From Thamnaconus septentrionalis (Eukaryota > Chordata > Actinopteri > Tetraodontiformes > Monacanthidae): a DNA stretch of 64,000 nt. How positions within the stretch are numbered: position 1 is the stretch's first letter; the number at the start of each line of letters is the position of its first letter. The notes beneath the pieces are model-generated. The model worked only from the letters and a program-made list of their open reading frames with translations, made no database searches and was not told where the DNA came from. A program made the position numbers and the translations under genes. This document shows positions 35,937 through 64,000 of this stretch, piece after piece. Location of the stretch: NCBI GenBank assembly GCA_009823395.1, contig CM020515.1:7486489-7550488 (forward strand), written 5' to 3'.

Positions 35937-36787
35937 GTTGATCAGGTCTTGATCAGAAACGGTCACCTTCTCAGAGAAAATTCATCTCACAGGAAGTGGA
36001 CGGATCACATGGGGCCAAAATGGCGGACCCCATGTGAATCGCTGATTAACTTCCGACGGAAAGGTGCAAGCACTAAATGGTTCCGGTTTCAAGATTTGCG
36101 TTTGTATTTTGTATAATTAAAATTAAAAATAGATCGTTTTCTATTCTTAATTAATCACGCGACATATACATTATTATTTATTTAAAAAAACAAAACAAAC
36201 GAAGAGATTCAAGTTGTTGTTTTTTTCTAACAAGTTGATTCACGTGACCTATTTGTTTACGTGGTGACGTGTACCGGAAGACATGCCAAACAGTCTCCTG
36301 CCTGCAGCCAGCTATCTCAGCAACGACTGGAATTTCTTAACCTTTTTTCTTTTAGGATCTCGGGCCCCTCTTTCTTAGCCGGCATTATCGATTCTGTTGC
36401 CCTGTGGGTGCCGTTGCTGTATCGGTCTTACATACGGAATCAGACGGAGGAGTAGGAGTGCGCATTTAGTGGAGCTAGTGTTAGCCTAGAGCAGGTATTA
36501 GCTGTCAGATTTGTGGCTACAGCCACGCCACCATCGCCAGAGACATCCTGCTGAAAACAGGTTGGTTTTTCCAGTTCTTATTTTGCTGTCATGGCGTAAA
36601 AAAAAAGGACTGTATTTATATTATTTGTTGTTGTTTTAATGACTATGAGAATTGTATCAAGTTATGTGACGTCAAACAAACTCGGGTGTCATTTTGACCG
36701 TCCTGCGAAGTAGCAGATGTTTGCTTAGTTGACAACGTGGATCCCCACCCAGGTGTCGCATGAGCTTCCTGTTTGTTCAACGCAACT
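35937..36787. promoter_or_regulatory. Shared timm29/yipf2 divergent promoter
   Basis: The interval between the two divergent start codons. It holds a YY1-type AAAATGGCGG (36017-36026), typical at start sites of mitochondrial and housekeeping genes, GGAAGTGG near 35993, an E-box CACGTGAC (36241-36248) and an ETS/NRF2-like ACCGGAAG (36273-36280). No TATA box was seen. A possible non-coding first exon for yipf2 ends at a CAG|GTTGGT donor near 36560. Confidence 0.65.
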
Positions 36788-38763
<1,976 letters not shown>

Positions 38764-41700
38764 CCTTCGGAACGAGGACGTGATGGAATGAAGGATAGTT
38801 TTAAACTCTGGACTCAATGAAAAATACGCAAAACTGTGTTCAGACAGACCGTCTGATGGGAACGGAGATGTTTTTGGTTGAATAGGTGGTTAGAGAGTGC
38901 GGGCGGGGTTGTTTGTCTTATTTATTCCGAGCTGTTTCGACTGTGACTGTAGCACTTTCAGCACTGTAACAATCGCACACGCCTGCTTTGAGGAAGTAGT
39001 GGTTCCGCCTCGTCTGACGGGCTTTTCCTCAGACTCCTCCTGATGGAAGGTTGTTTGTTTTTTTTTTTTTTTTTTAAAGTAATGATTCCGTTAAAAGCGC
39101 ATCTCACCAAGAAATGGAACAAATACTTCAGTAAAGCTCGCTGCTGGCCACGTCAAGTCCGTCTCAAAAGGTTTATCGCATGGACCAAAGCACAGTTCAC
39201 ACATGAAATCACCAGAAAGCTGTGAGAAGTTAAACCCCATTGTGGTGGGAAAAGACCATATTGTTTGGTTTTAGTGACCAAAACACAAACAGTTATATGG
39301 TGGAGCACCGCATTTGAACAGGCTCTGCAATTAAATGCTCATTTAAATCTAAGAAGACGGAATTGCTTCCATTTGTTGAGCTGTTCTCTTGCTATATCGC
39401 TTAACTTGTGCTATTTGACTCACTCCAGGCGCAGAAGTGCTTTCTCTCCGCCCCCGCTGCTCGTTCTCTCAGCAACATATAGCGATTTCCTACTGTGATG
39501 TAATTAACATAAAATGGTCTGCAGAAAGCCAAAATCCCTTGGATTTAGGATGAAGCAACTGTAAAATGCTACACTTCCCACCAAAGGCTGTCACAACCAA
39601 ACATCTGCACTCGTTTTGAGCGCTACGCTACATGTCACTAGCGCGCTGAACCGCGCCGTGTGGTTTAGCACGCGAGACGACGCTGCAAACATTCCATCTG
39701 AGCGCCGCTTTTCCATTTCAACATTGCTGTTGGGTTTGATACATTGCCATGTTTATCCTTCTCAACATTAATGGGAATGGCCATTATTGCACTAAGAGAC
39801 TATCAGGCAGCAGTGTTACCGTCTTTCAACAGCTGCGGCGTTCAGCGAACTGGGAGCTGAGGCAGTGAGCAGCTGTTTAAGAGTGCGTTCAGTGCGAGAT
39901 GCAGGCGGGGGGGAGAGGAAACTGTTCCAGATGAACCGAGACGTTAGAGAGCTGAATGCTACTCCTGGTAGTCATAGAATAAAATGAACTGCTCAGTCTC
40001 CCAGGGCTCGAAGTAATTATTTTTTTTCCTTTTCTTTAAATTGATGATTAATGGAGGCTGGAATGGGTGTTCAATGTGTGCTCGAGTATTTATTTCCTAC
40101 TGTGATCTGGGATTTGTTAATAAAATGAGTCCTGCGTTAATAAAAACGAGTCCCTCTTATTGTTTTGTCCAAAGAAATTCCCAATTAGCAATTTGTCCTT
40201 CATTTCTGAGCACGGAGCTCGGACCAGACATGTTTTCCCTTCAAACAATTATCGGATGTTTTGTATGATAATGGAATCCATAAGGGGACTAATTGAAGCT
40301 TAAATGCTCCGCTCTTGTCCTGCAGGCTTTTTGCCGCTAGAATAATTAAAATGAAATTGTTGACCTTGCTAAGTGAACCGCAGCCAACGATTCACATCTG
40401 CGGCACTCAATAATGTTTTGATTTCCATTGATATTCATTATCGTTTATTCCCAACCCCCCTCCCTGCTCTTCGGCTTCTTCGCAGTCTAGCTGCCAGCGA
40501 GCATTTATTTGAACGCGGACCTTGCCAGAGATCCCGTGACGCCTTATCCAGCTGATAATCACCGTCGTGTCACGGCTCCCGCTTCGGAATGTTTGATAAC
40601 TTATCTAAAGATATCCCTGGATATTCTTAACTTGTTTTGAAGAGCTCATGTGACACAGCGGGTGACCTGCCATCGTATGAAATGAATTCAGATCACAGGC
40701 GTCCTCTGGTGGCCGCTGCTCCGGCTTGATTTGAGTAAAAAAACAAAAAAAAACAACAACTTCATTTTGTTTGGATGCAGCGCACAGGCCAGGCCAGGGC
40801 AAATCAACCACCGAGCAGCAGCACTAGGGAGGTCTTCCAGCCAGGTCATGGCAAATGACAGGTGAACTGTCTGTTCATTACTCTCAACACCACAATACCC
40901 CCGAGCCTTTTATAAATCACAAGGAAAATAATATGAACAAGACAAAGCCGAAATCGTTGCTTTTTGCCGTCAGTCTGCCGTTTACAAAAGCTTGACGAGA
41001 GGAGGCTTAAGCGGACTGAGTCACCGCCGCCGTTGAACATCAGCCTACTACATGGTGAGTCAGCAGGGATGCTTCCCACTAATAGAGTGAAAATAGCTCA
41101 TGAAGGCAGCAACTTGAGTGAGAGGGGCAGCCAGGAGTGGGTTATTCTGGGCGCTGTGGACAGCAAAACATAAGAGATACTACAACATCAATATCCATAT
41201 TGTACTGCATCATAACTCAGAACAGTTCAGGATACGATACCGTCTAGATAATGGAAGGCCACATTGCGGAGCGGCGGCAGACCGACTGGCTCTGCAGCTT
41301 TTTATACCTGCGGCGGTGGAACCCAGCGCCGCGGGAACATTAATAGCGGCCTCCTCGCCGCGGCTCTCAGGTGAACGCGAGTCAGAGCGCTTGGCTCCTG
41401 GCGGCCAAGAGATTAAATATTTAAGAGGCAAACACGCACGTCGGCTTACCACGTCACCGTTGGCGGAGCGTTTGCGCTTCTCTTCCCTGTCGGAACGATG
41501 CAGGGGACGTTTAAAGGCATTTCCTACATACCCCAAAGCAAAACAAACATTGGTTTTAAATTGTTCCGTGCACTTTCATTTCAACAGAAACTCTCTGTTT
41601 CTGCCTTGTGATGTTGAATAGATTAATATATGATACCTGAAGAAAGTTTCTAGCAGTCAACGGAAGCTGGAGATTTGCTTCCACAAAACTCATCCAAGAA

Positions 41701-42570
41701 GCTGCACATCCAAAGTCTTGAGATAACATTGGTATAAGATGCGGTTGAATTCTGCTATTTCTTCAAGGGATCCAGGATGCATCAGGGACCTGATCAGACC
41801 TCTCAGCCGATATCAATGGTTTTTTTCCCCCACATGTATCAGTATCGGTTTGACATGCAAAAATGTGCCTACTCAAACAATAGGTGATGGTCTCCAGCAT
41901 TCACTTTCAGCCGCACTACGTTTCTGCGAGTCGCAGACAGCAAAGCATTGTGGGAAGATTTAAAAACAGCCAATTCAAAAATATTACTTGTGTTTCTGAC
42001 TTTGCATGTAAAGTTAAAAAGTTAAGTTAAGTTTTAAAAAAGTCCCAATCCTCTGTATGTTTTCTTTTCTATCCACACCACTGTTCAAAAGTTTCTGCAT
42101 TGAACTCCATTATAAACAGCTTCATGAAATAATCTACTGGAATGCTCTAGGGACATTATAAGTGCATGACAATGACAGTTGTTGCCTAGAATGTCTAATT
42201 GAACGTGATTACAGAGAATGAATATCAAGTGTGCAATATGCGGCCGTCACGACAGAAGTTGGACGCTTTTAAAATGGCTAAAATGGAGAGGTTTCTAAAA
42301 CAAAGCTTAGCTGTGTGTGCTAAACCGCAAGAGAGTCAACAAAGTCCATCATGGTTTAAATTTGAGGCTCTTTAAAGCAGCACACACGGAATTTAGCACA
42401 CTTGGAATTCTCTCAATCACTTCTAATTAGACACTGGAAACGGTTTTCATTAAACACTCAAATGTTCCCATACTTGTTCAGCACATCGTGACTAATATCC
42501 GTGCACCCGGAAGGATCGAGTCATTGACCCCGAAGACCCCCCCCCCCACAAAAAAAAAAAGATGAACCAA
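38764..42570. other. yipf2 3' UTR and intergenic DNA
   Basis: The first 1.2-1.4 kb probably belongs to the yipf2 3' UTR. Beyond it there is no supported gene; frames such as 41118-41621 show no domain. Confidence 0.4.
39978..40144 (+). terminator. Candidate yipf2 polyadenylation signals
   Basis: AATAAA occurs at 39978-39983, 40119-40124 and 40139-40144. If used, these imply a 3' UTR of 1.2-1.4 kb. Confidence 0.35.
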
Positions 42571-43080
42571 TGGCTGTGTCTCAATTCAGGGTCTGCATCC
42601 TTCGAACGAAGCGTCCTCCGTCTGAAGCAAGCGTTCTCCCAGGACCCGGCCGACCCAACGCCGTTCCCTCCTGCTGGCCAACCCCGGAAGTGACGTTTTT
42701 ATAGCATCAAGCTAACCATTGGTTCACCAGCGTTGGATGTTCAAATAAGTAAAAACCCTACGTTAAAAACTGAATATTTTATGTGAAATTTCAATACTTA
42801 AATTTATACGAAGTGTCTTTGCCAGGACATGCCGTTAATTTCAGCTGACATCCCAGGATCCCAGGATGCTTTGCAGCCGCACGCAAAGCATCCTGGGATA
42901 CCAAAGGATAGTAGCGGAGCATCCTTGGAATCGGCTAAAAGCAGGCCGCATTCCGAGTACGCATTTGGAGCGTCCTTCGGATTTTTGGGAATTGGGACAA
43001 GCCTTCGCGCAGTGCTACGACGCATCTTCCTTTCACATGCATGCTCCGAAGGATGCAGACCCTGAATTGAGACACAGCCA
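42571..43080. mobile_element. 510-bp MITE with 34-bp perfect terminal inverted repeats
   Basis: The left terminus (42571-42604) and right terminus (43047-43080) are perfect 34-bp inverted repeats beginning TGGCTGTGTCTCAATTCAGG. No transposase frame lies inside. The middle contains a second palindrome, CCAGGATGCTTTG ... CAAAGCATCCTGG (about 42861-42898), which could extrude as a cruciform. The flanks (gaaccaa / acatcag) show no clear target duplication, so the superfamily is left open. Confidence 0.85.
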
Positions 43081-46000
43081 ACATCAGGTTATCAGACACT
43101 TCCTGTCTCGATGTCCGAAGCAGAAGAGATGAGGTCAGGCCGGTGAGAAAGGTGTTATTACTGGTTGGTCAACACACAGAAAATGACAAGAGCATGACAC
43201 ACTTCCTCAAACACTGTCCCATGACTACACAACAGAGCGATGGTTCCATGGCGAACAGGGAAAAGCTCTCCGAGGCCCGTCACCGCGCAGCCAGCGTCTG
43301 GTGTGTCCAAAGTCTGTTTTTGTCTTGTCTTTTTTTCTTTTTTTTTTTTTTAAAGGAACTAGCATAGATCTAAGTGAAACCCTACGACCTCCCCTCCACC
43401 CCCACACCCCAAATAAAGCAAACCAAAAAACTTTCTTCATGATGGTCTGGAACTTATCCGACACATTTAATTCGCCCTGGTATTTTCTTTTTTTTCATCG
43501 TCTTTTGAGAAAAAAAAAAAGACAAAATGAAGACATCAAAAATGTTAATCCTACAAAGACATTCCCTCCCCACCCCTCCCCCACCCCTCAGCTCTCTTAA
43601 AACCTGCTAATTCATAAATCCCCCACCCCCCACAAAAAAAAAAATTACCCAAAGTCTGATACGTGGAAGCGAATGCATACGAGTGTCAGTCTTTCTCCCC
43701 TTGACAGATGAGTGGGGGAGGGGGATCGGGGGTCGGGGGGGGCTTGGGTCTTGATATGTCGGCGGCGAGCAGACAAGATGGTGGGAGGCGGCCTCGCCTC
43801 CCGCAGTCTCAGCACTGAAGTGTCTTTTGTGATAGTCACTCTCTCTCGGAGAAGAAGGTCTGGAAGGTGGGGAGGGGGGGGGCGGCGTGTGTGTGTGTGG
43901 GGGGGGGAGGACGTCATCAAATCCAGCGCAGTGTTCCTGGTCCCAGCCGGCTGACCGACCGACCACCGGGTGGGGGGGTGGGTCCACCGCGGTAGACAAA
44001 GTCCTCGCCAGAAAAAGCTCCGCCCCCTCCCACCACCACCACCAACAACAACCACCAACAACTTCTTTGGACTGCGCCGGAGGAGCCATCTGCGGCCGGC
44101 CGGCCGGCTGGGAAGTGGGCGAGGAGACCAGGCGGCGTCGTGGAGCAGCAGAAAGGTGGCAGGTTTTTGTTTTTTTTTCCTTTCTCCTTTCTTTCTGCAT
44201 TCGACGGGACAAGATTTGTGCAGACTGTCTCGTTGGTCACCGGTGGGGGCGGGGTGGGGTGGGGGGGGACCAGAGTCATTTGTTTGCGAGGCCGGAACAG
44301 ACGGAAGTCCAGCAAGAAAAAAAAAAAAAAGTTATTCCAGCTTTCCGAATATCTTTTTTTTTTCTATTCGTCAGAGCATCGGCGCTGTACATTTTTCCGA
44401 TTGTTAAAAAGAAAAAAAAAAATGAGGCTGCAGCTGCCGGGAAGCCACGAGCTCCAGCCACTGCACTGCGACGGGCCTCTGCTCCCTCAATTTCATACAA
44501 CACACCCGATATGTGATGTGATATGATTAACACCTGGGTTTTGGTTCAAATTGAAGTTACCAACCTGTAATGACAACGTCATTACAATCAAATTCTTTAA
44601 ATGACGGTTAAGCGTAAAAAGCTGTTGCCGGACGGACGTCACAATTTAGGGTCAAACTTCGACGGCAATGCAGCCTTGCGCTGACATGATTCCACCTTTT
44701 CTGCCGTCTTCCTGTCGATTGTTTTGCTTTTCGTAACTCCTTGTACCTCATTTACAGCATCTGCGAGAAGTTATCAAGAGAAAAAAAAAAAAAAAAATCG
44801 AAAGAAATCCAGCCGTCCGACAGACAGGAGATGGTAAAAGGACCTGCTTGTAAACATAACAAGAGCAATTAGCAGCAATAACGGAGCAATAAAGCGAGAT
44901 ATGAGAAGGTTGGGGATTACTGTTAGCGTTTATCCGAGAGGACAGATTTCAGATCGATGACTGGCCGGACTAAGAGAAGGGAAAAAAAAAAATCGCTGGC
45001 CTGTTCACGATGTCGACCCTCTCGAGTTGGAAAACTTTGCTGTGCGTTTGCTCCGACCGATGCGAGTGTTAAAAGTCCGTCTTTTATCTCCGTGGACGAC
45101 TGGACGAGATCCAGGTTGAAGGTGACCAGCGGAGCATTCCGCCCAAATTTCTTTCCGGTGAAGAACCGTCGGGGAGGAAGATTAAAAAAAAACAAACAAA
45201 AAAAACCCCACAAAAACAACACAACAAAAAACAACAACAATGTCACTGCTTTAAAGAGAAACTGCACACTAAGATAACAGAGTCCGTTTGTCCGTGTCAC
45301 AAATAACACATCTCTTGCACGCACGCATGCACACTCTCTCGCTCTCTCTCACTAGGGTGCCTGAACATGGAGACAGCTTAGTTTTCCTGATAATCGCCCT
45401 TGCCTGGATCCCTCACCGTCTTCTGCGTTGAGGAAAACAAGCGGTGGAAAGCGAGAACATGACAACAGTTGTGGTTCCGGGCGGGACCTTTGAACGGCTG
45501 GAACGGATGTGGAGGGAAAAAAAAAAAAATTTGAAAAAAAAGAAGAAGAAGAAGCCGCAGCGGCAGCCTGCAGGTGAGTTCCGAGTGTTCGGTAATAACA
45601 ACAAGCGTCCCATGGCGCTCGGGGAAAGGTCTGGGGGGGGGCGGGGGAGGGGCGTGGAGAGGACCATGTTGGAACGGACTGATGCTGGTATCTGGCAACG
45701 AAGTCGACTCTTTGAGGGAACAACCGGGGAGGGGGGGGACACGTTCAGGATGATGACCCGTTTGAAAAAAATAATTAAAAAAAACAGACAAGAAAAACAA
45801 AACAAAAAAACAACAACACAACCCCAGCAGTAGAGAGGAGGAGCAGAGGAGGGACTGAGATACACGTGGAGGGAGGAGGGACGTGGTGACGGCGGTGCGT
45901 CCCGGCTGCTGGCTGTGCACGTGCGCGTGAACCCGCCCACCCGGGGGCGGGGTTCTCCTCGTGGGTTTGGCGAGACGACGAGAGTCTGGACGGATGCGAC

Positions 46001-46247
46001 CCGACTGGGTCGGGGGGGGGCTGGGGGGGGTGCCAACACGGCACCGGTTTTGGTTTTTCTGGTTTTGGCGGCGGTGGTGGTGGGGGAGGCGGAGTTCAGT
46101 CATAAAGTGGGCGGGGTGAGGGGGCTGGGGGGCGTCAGAGCTCCACTGGGAAGGCTTGGGGGTCTCTTGTCATGCAGGGGGGGGGAGAGGGGCGGGGGAC
46201 GATGGGAAGCTCTGAAAGGGGGCGGGGGGCGGGCGGGGTCTTCGCCT
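43081..46247 (-). other. carm1 3' UTR and intergenic G-rich region
   Basis: Downstream of the carm1 stop codon. Rich in G runs, poly-A/T tracts and GGCCGGCC, with only low-complexity frames. An ATTAAA on the minus strand at 43465-43470 is one possible polyadenylation signal. No second gene was seen. Confidence 0.4.
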
Positions 46248-58863
<12,616 letters not shown>

Positions 58864-59010
58864 CTTCGATCTGGAAGTAGAGACAGGTCGGCGGCGCTCA
58901 CATCCAAACCACGCACTGCTCTCTACACGCTTGGAGGCAAAGCTCGGCATTAGCATGAGAAGGCGCCCCAAAGGCGCCCTCTGCTGGGCCAATGCAAGTA
59001 GCGCGTAAAC
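58864..59010 (-). promoter_or_regulatory. carm1 5' UTR / promoter
   Basis: A CpG-rich stretch just upstream of the carm1 ATG, including an inverted CCAAT (58989-58993) about 126 bp from the start codon. GC content falls sharply beyond 59010, marking the island edge. The island also runs into intron 1 (about 57.9-58.7 kb). Confidence 0.55.
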
Positions 59011-60609
59011 ACAGACCCCCCAATGATTTGCTTCTTTTTTCTTTTCTTTTTTATCGAAGAAATCTTATTGTCTCGGACAGGTTTTTAGTTTGGGGGGAAT
59101 TTTGTTTCTTCTGTGTTGACGACTGGAACGATTTCACAAACATATAGTTTTCTTTTTAATTCAGTTTAGTACTCTGCATGAAATCTCCAATTTGTGCTAT
59201 CAATTCAAAGTTATTTGTTTCCAAATGTTAATGTGGTTATTTATTCACGCACATGACCGAACTCAACACTTGGACGATAGATATATGAAGGCACATTAAT
59301 ATATCTAACATATCTACAATATAGAGTGAGATCATAATTGTTTTTTTTTTAAAAGAAAACAATGTAAAATTAAAAACAAAACACTAATATTTAGAGTAAA
59401 AAGTTATGTAATGCAGTTTTAACAATTAATCAAAATTGTTGTGCATGCCACGTACGTACATATTTAATCACTTACCAAATCTAGACTAATTTGATGTGTT
59501 AAATTACCACAGGATTATTTTAAACTGCCATATCAAAACGGCATATTTTATGACACATACAGTCCAGTTGCAGGGTTTTGCTTAAAGTTTACATTTCCTT
59601 TTTAATTTTATCATTACTAAAGCAAAATGTATACACACCTATTTACCTTTAGTTGTGAAAAAGGGTTTCCGTGTGTAACATTTTACGGCAACTATTAGCA
59701 TGAAATAAGATTTTTTTAAGCTGTTTTCTCTGTTTTCATTCTCAAATAATGATTCATTTGCATGACTTTAAAGTGAGTGTGAGGAATCTTTAAGTATTGC
59801 TGAAACAGCCTCATGTTTCTTGCGCAGTACAGACGGGCAAAAGAGATGCTGAAATACCGTTTTTCCTGTTTTTTCAGTTACGTGGAAGAATAAACACTTT
59901 GTACTTCAAACAAGTAAATGTGATTGGCAAAATCATTGCTTTATCCCATGATGAACATTAACCAAATAACCAAACTTCCTGGTTGAGTGAAATGTTAACA
60001 GCAAACACAAATGAACAAGGTTTTCACAGTCACACACAAGAACAAACACAATGAATCCATCAATAGGTGACTGATGTCAATTTGTTTTTACACCAAGATT
60101 TTTTTTTAATCATATGCATTTGTAAATTAAGGCCATAATTATTACCAGCAGTTGGCTGAAAACATTACAGAAATTATTGCTCCGTAACAGCTGCAGATAA
60201 TCACAGTTTTTTTTTCCCCCCTGGCGCAAAGGAAGGAAATTCCATGGCAGCAGGGGAAAAAATGTCTGATGGTATACAGTAAGTGAGCCATTTGAGGTCT
60301 CTTGCTCACATTTGGCACATATTAGAAAGGTATTAAACATAATGAACCGTGAAAACAACAATCATAGATTCAGCATTCGCTTTATGCTGCTTTCCAAGTG
60401 CAGCTCTACTTTGGACCGCAGGTGTTTCAAGAGGACTGATTATTGTACAACAACATCAAATAGGCCTGATGTGGAGGCCGCCCGAGATCCCCTGAGCCTC
60501 ACAAAAGCAAAACATAATGGACAAAGATCATAACAGAAAACTCATACAATTTCCTCACACAACAGCATAATTCCTCGGCTGACTGAAGAAAAACTCTATC
60601 TCGCTGCTC

Positions 60610-60652
<43 letters not shown>

Positions 60653-60861
60653 GAGAGAGAGAGGCTGTGCGGTTTAGACTGTGGAGCACATGACAGAACA
60701 CAACACTGGGACGATAAGGCACCTTTTTGAGCGCTCTGCACTCTTTCACAGGCCTAAAGAAAGAAAGAAAGTAAGAAAGAATGTTAGCTTGAGGCAATGT
60801 TATCATCTCAAAACAGTCAGGGCAGCAAAGGGCAAATTAAATTGAGAGGAGGACTTGCACC
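59011..60861. other. Intergenic / gamma-subunit 3' flank
   Basis: An AT-rich interval with a (GA)n tract at 60617-60663. It probably holds the 3' UTR of the G-gamma gene next to 60862. No other gene was seen. Confidence 0.4.
60617..60663. repeat. (GA)n microsatellite
   Basis: A GA dinucleotide run with a single T interruption. Confidence 0.95.
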
Positions 60862-62710
<1,849 letters not shown>

Positions 62711-63449
62711 GACTGGATCCAACCCTGGAGAGTTTTGAGAGAAGTCAGGCGCTATTTACGTTTCAACAATCGCCTGTAGTAGCACACCGCGCGTTCCGGC
62801 AAGGCGCTTCAAAATAAAATGCAGTAACTCAATAACAACTCAGCTCGCAAGAACTCCATCTACACTAAATGCATACATATGTTTAAAGCATAAAATGGCA
62901 TAATTACAGCATTATAAACAAATATTCAAAGTTTATTAGTTAATTGTCACTTTTTCAACATCACAACAAGCTATAGTTAGAACACATATACTTGACATAT
63001 AATGATGATCTGAAAACAAATAATTCCGTCATTGTTTAAGACGAAGGCCCACATTGGCTAGGAATAGTGTTTTCCTGTTGTTGAATTGATATGTTATGTA
63101 TGTTTGTTACGTTTTAATGATTTTAAATTTACATTCAACATTCAAAAGCAATTTAATGTCCTAATTTGTTAAAAAATTATACTTAGTGAACTGTTTTCCT
63201 TCGAGAAGATATGACAGCAGGTTGTATCCACTCGTTTTCTTTCTAATGGAAATTTGCCAGTTTTTTGTTTTCTTTTAAAACTCAGATTACTTTTTACGTT
63301 TTCCTTACATTTCTATAGATGACCAGTAGGTGGCAGCAATGTGGCATTGGGGATTTTAACCACATCTAAAAGCCAAGAGGAAGAAAACAGCTGGAATCGG
63401 TTCCGGTGGACTTCGGGGTCACACGAGTGATACATAAAGACGAAAAAAC
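62711..63449. promoter_or_regulatory. Divergent promoter interval between gng5 and the right-edge gene
   Basis: The interval between two divergent start codons. It contains GGTTCCGGTGG near 63400, an inverted ETS-like site (CCGGAA on the other strand), and GTAGGTGGCAGCAATGTGG at 63327-63345, a motif common in fish promoters. There is no TATA box at an obvious position. Confidence 0.4.
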
Positions 63450-64000
63450 ATGTTATTACGTGTAAGTACAATCACTCATACAATATTTCAGCATCGTTTG
63501 TTGCACTTGAAATATGTTTCTACCTTAAACCCACGACGTGATGTATTTGTATGTTGTGTTAGCGTCTTGAGGTGTTAGCTAATGTCCATGTCTTGCAATG
63601 TTGCCTAATAGCATCACCTCTAACGAGAACCATTCGGCTCCAGACTTGTAACTGTATTTATAAACGATATTAGAACCCCTCAAATCTCATGTCCTTCCCC
63701 ACGATCACAAACCGGAGTCTTTATTTATGTTGTTAAGCACCGATCGACCTACATACCAAACCAGCAGTGTAATGTAAACGAAGTCGGAACATTTTTTTTT
63801 TTTTTTTTTTTTTCAATTACGCAAATGTTCAGATGAGTGTCCCTTTTATCGTTATATTGTCCTGTATCTGCAAGAACGTGCTTTTAGTTTTCTTCTTGAG
63901 TTTTTGTTCTTCGTAGTTTGGTCAGTAGAATAACTTATTTCTGTTTCTGTCGTGCAGAGGGCGTTGCAGATTGGGGGTTTGTCACTGAGGCATTGTCGCT
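63450..64000 (+). CDS. Partial gene start with presequence-like N-terminus
   Basis: A possible 5' end of a plus-strand gene cut by the window edge. ATG TTA TTA CGT (63450-63461) is followed by a strong donor GTAAGT. After a pyrimidine-rich acceptor ending TGCAG, frame continues from 63958 to the edge, giving MLLR then RALQIGGLSLRHCR. The basic, Leu- and Ser-containing sequence without acidic residues resembles a mitochondrial targeting peptide. Only 18 codons are visible, so neither the gene nor its identity is certain. Confidence 0.35.
63792..63813 (+). repeat. Poly-T tract
   Basis: A homopolymer of about 22 T in the putative first intron of the right-edge gene. Confidence 0.95.

Noticed and set aside
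42571..43080. Assignment of the 510-bp MITE to hAT or PIF-Harbinger
   Set aside because: No 8-bp or 3-bp target duplication could be matched at the ends, so the superfamily is left open.

Overview
The window looks like a teleost fish chromosome segment. It has split genes with GT-AG introns, dense CA/GA/TAA microsatellites, fish-type transposons (Rex3/RTE-like and L2-like LINEs, hAT elements and MITEs, tRNA-headed SINE pieces), and five recognisable vertebrate genes. All identifications come from reading the translated sequence; no search was run.

Layout. (1) 0-6.1 kb is a transposon graveyard: two hAT remnants with BED zinc-finger N-termini, an L2-like LINE, a Rex3-like reverse transcriptase and two elements with hAT-type ends. 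(2) 6.8-13.2 kb, minus strand: a complete 13-exon cytosolic phospholipase A2 of the gamma (PLA2G4C) class, 562 aa, with Arg62, Ser90 and Asp403 all present. (3) 13.3-34.4 kb: no protein-coding gene I can support. It holds repeat fragments and, at about 23.5-32 kb, a CpG- and G-rich domain packed with simple repeats, including a CT tract of about 377 bp. A few exon-like pieces with good splice sites hint at an unannotated minus-strand transcript. (4) 34.5-58.9 kb: timm29 (minus), yipf2 (plus), carm1 (minus). The first two are head-to-head over a promoter with YY1, E-box and ETS-like motifs; the last two are tail-to-tail. As I recall it, this is the order and orientation on human 19p13.2, so it is a conserved microsynteny block. 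carm1 has 16 coding exons giving 581 aa, and its introns carry two MITEs with perfect 8-bp target duplications. (5) 60.9-62.7 kb, minus strand: a two-exon G-protein gamma subunit (72 aa, C-terminal CVLL box) closest to gamma-5. Head-to-head with it, at the right edge, are the probable first codons of a gene with a mitochondrial-presequence-like N-terminus.

The genes are housekeeping or signalling functions without a shared pathway: lipid hydrolysis (cPLA2-gamma), the TIM22 inner-membrane translocase (TIMM29), Golgi membrane traffic (YIPF2), arginine methylation (CARM1) and heterotrimeric G-protein signalling. In every multi-exon gene the exon phases join without a stop and the total coding length divides by three, which supports the exon models. 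I found no novel system. The most checkable points are the exon-like pieces in the gene-poor CpG domain, the dated MITE insertions, and the frame-neutral carm1 exon 15.
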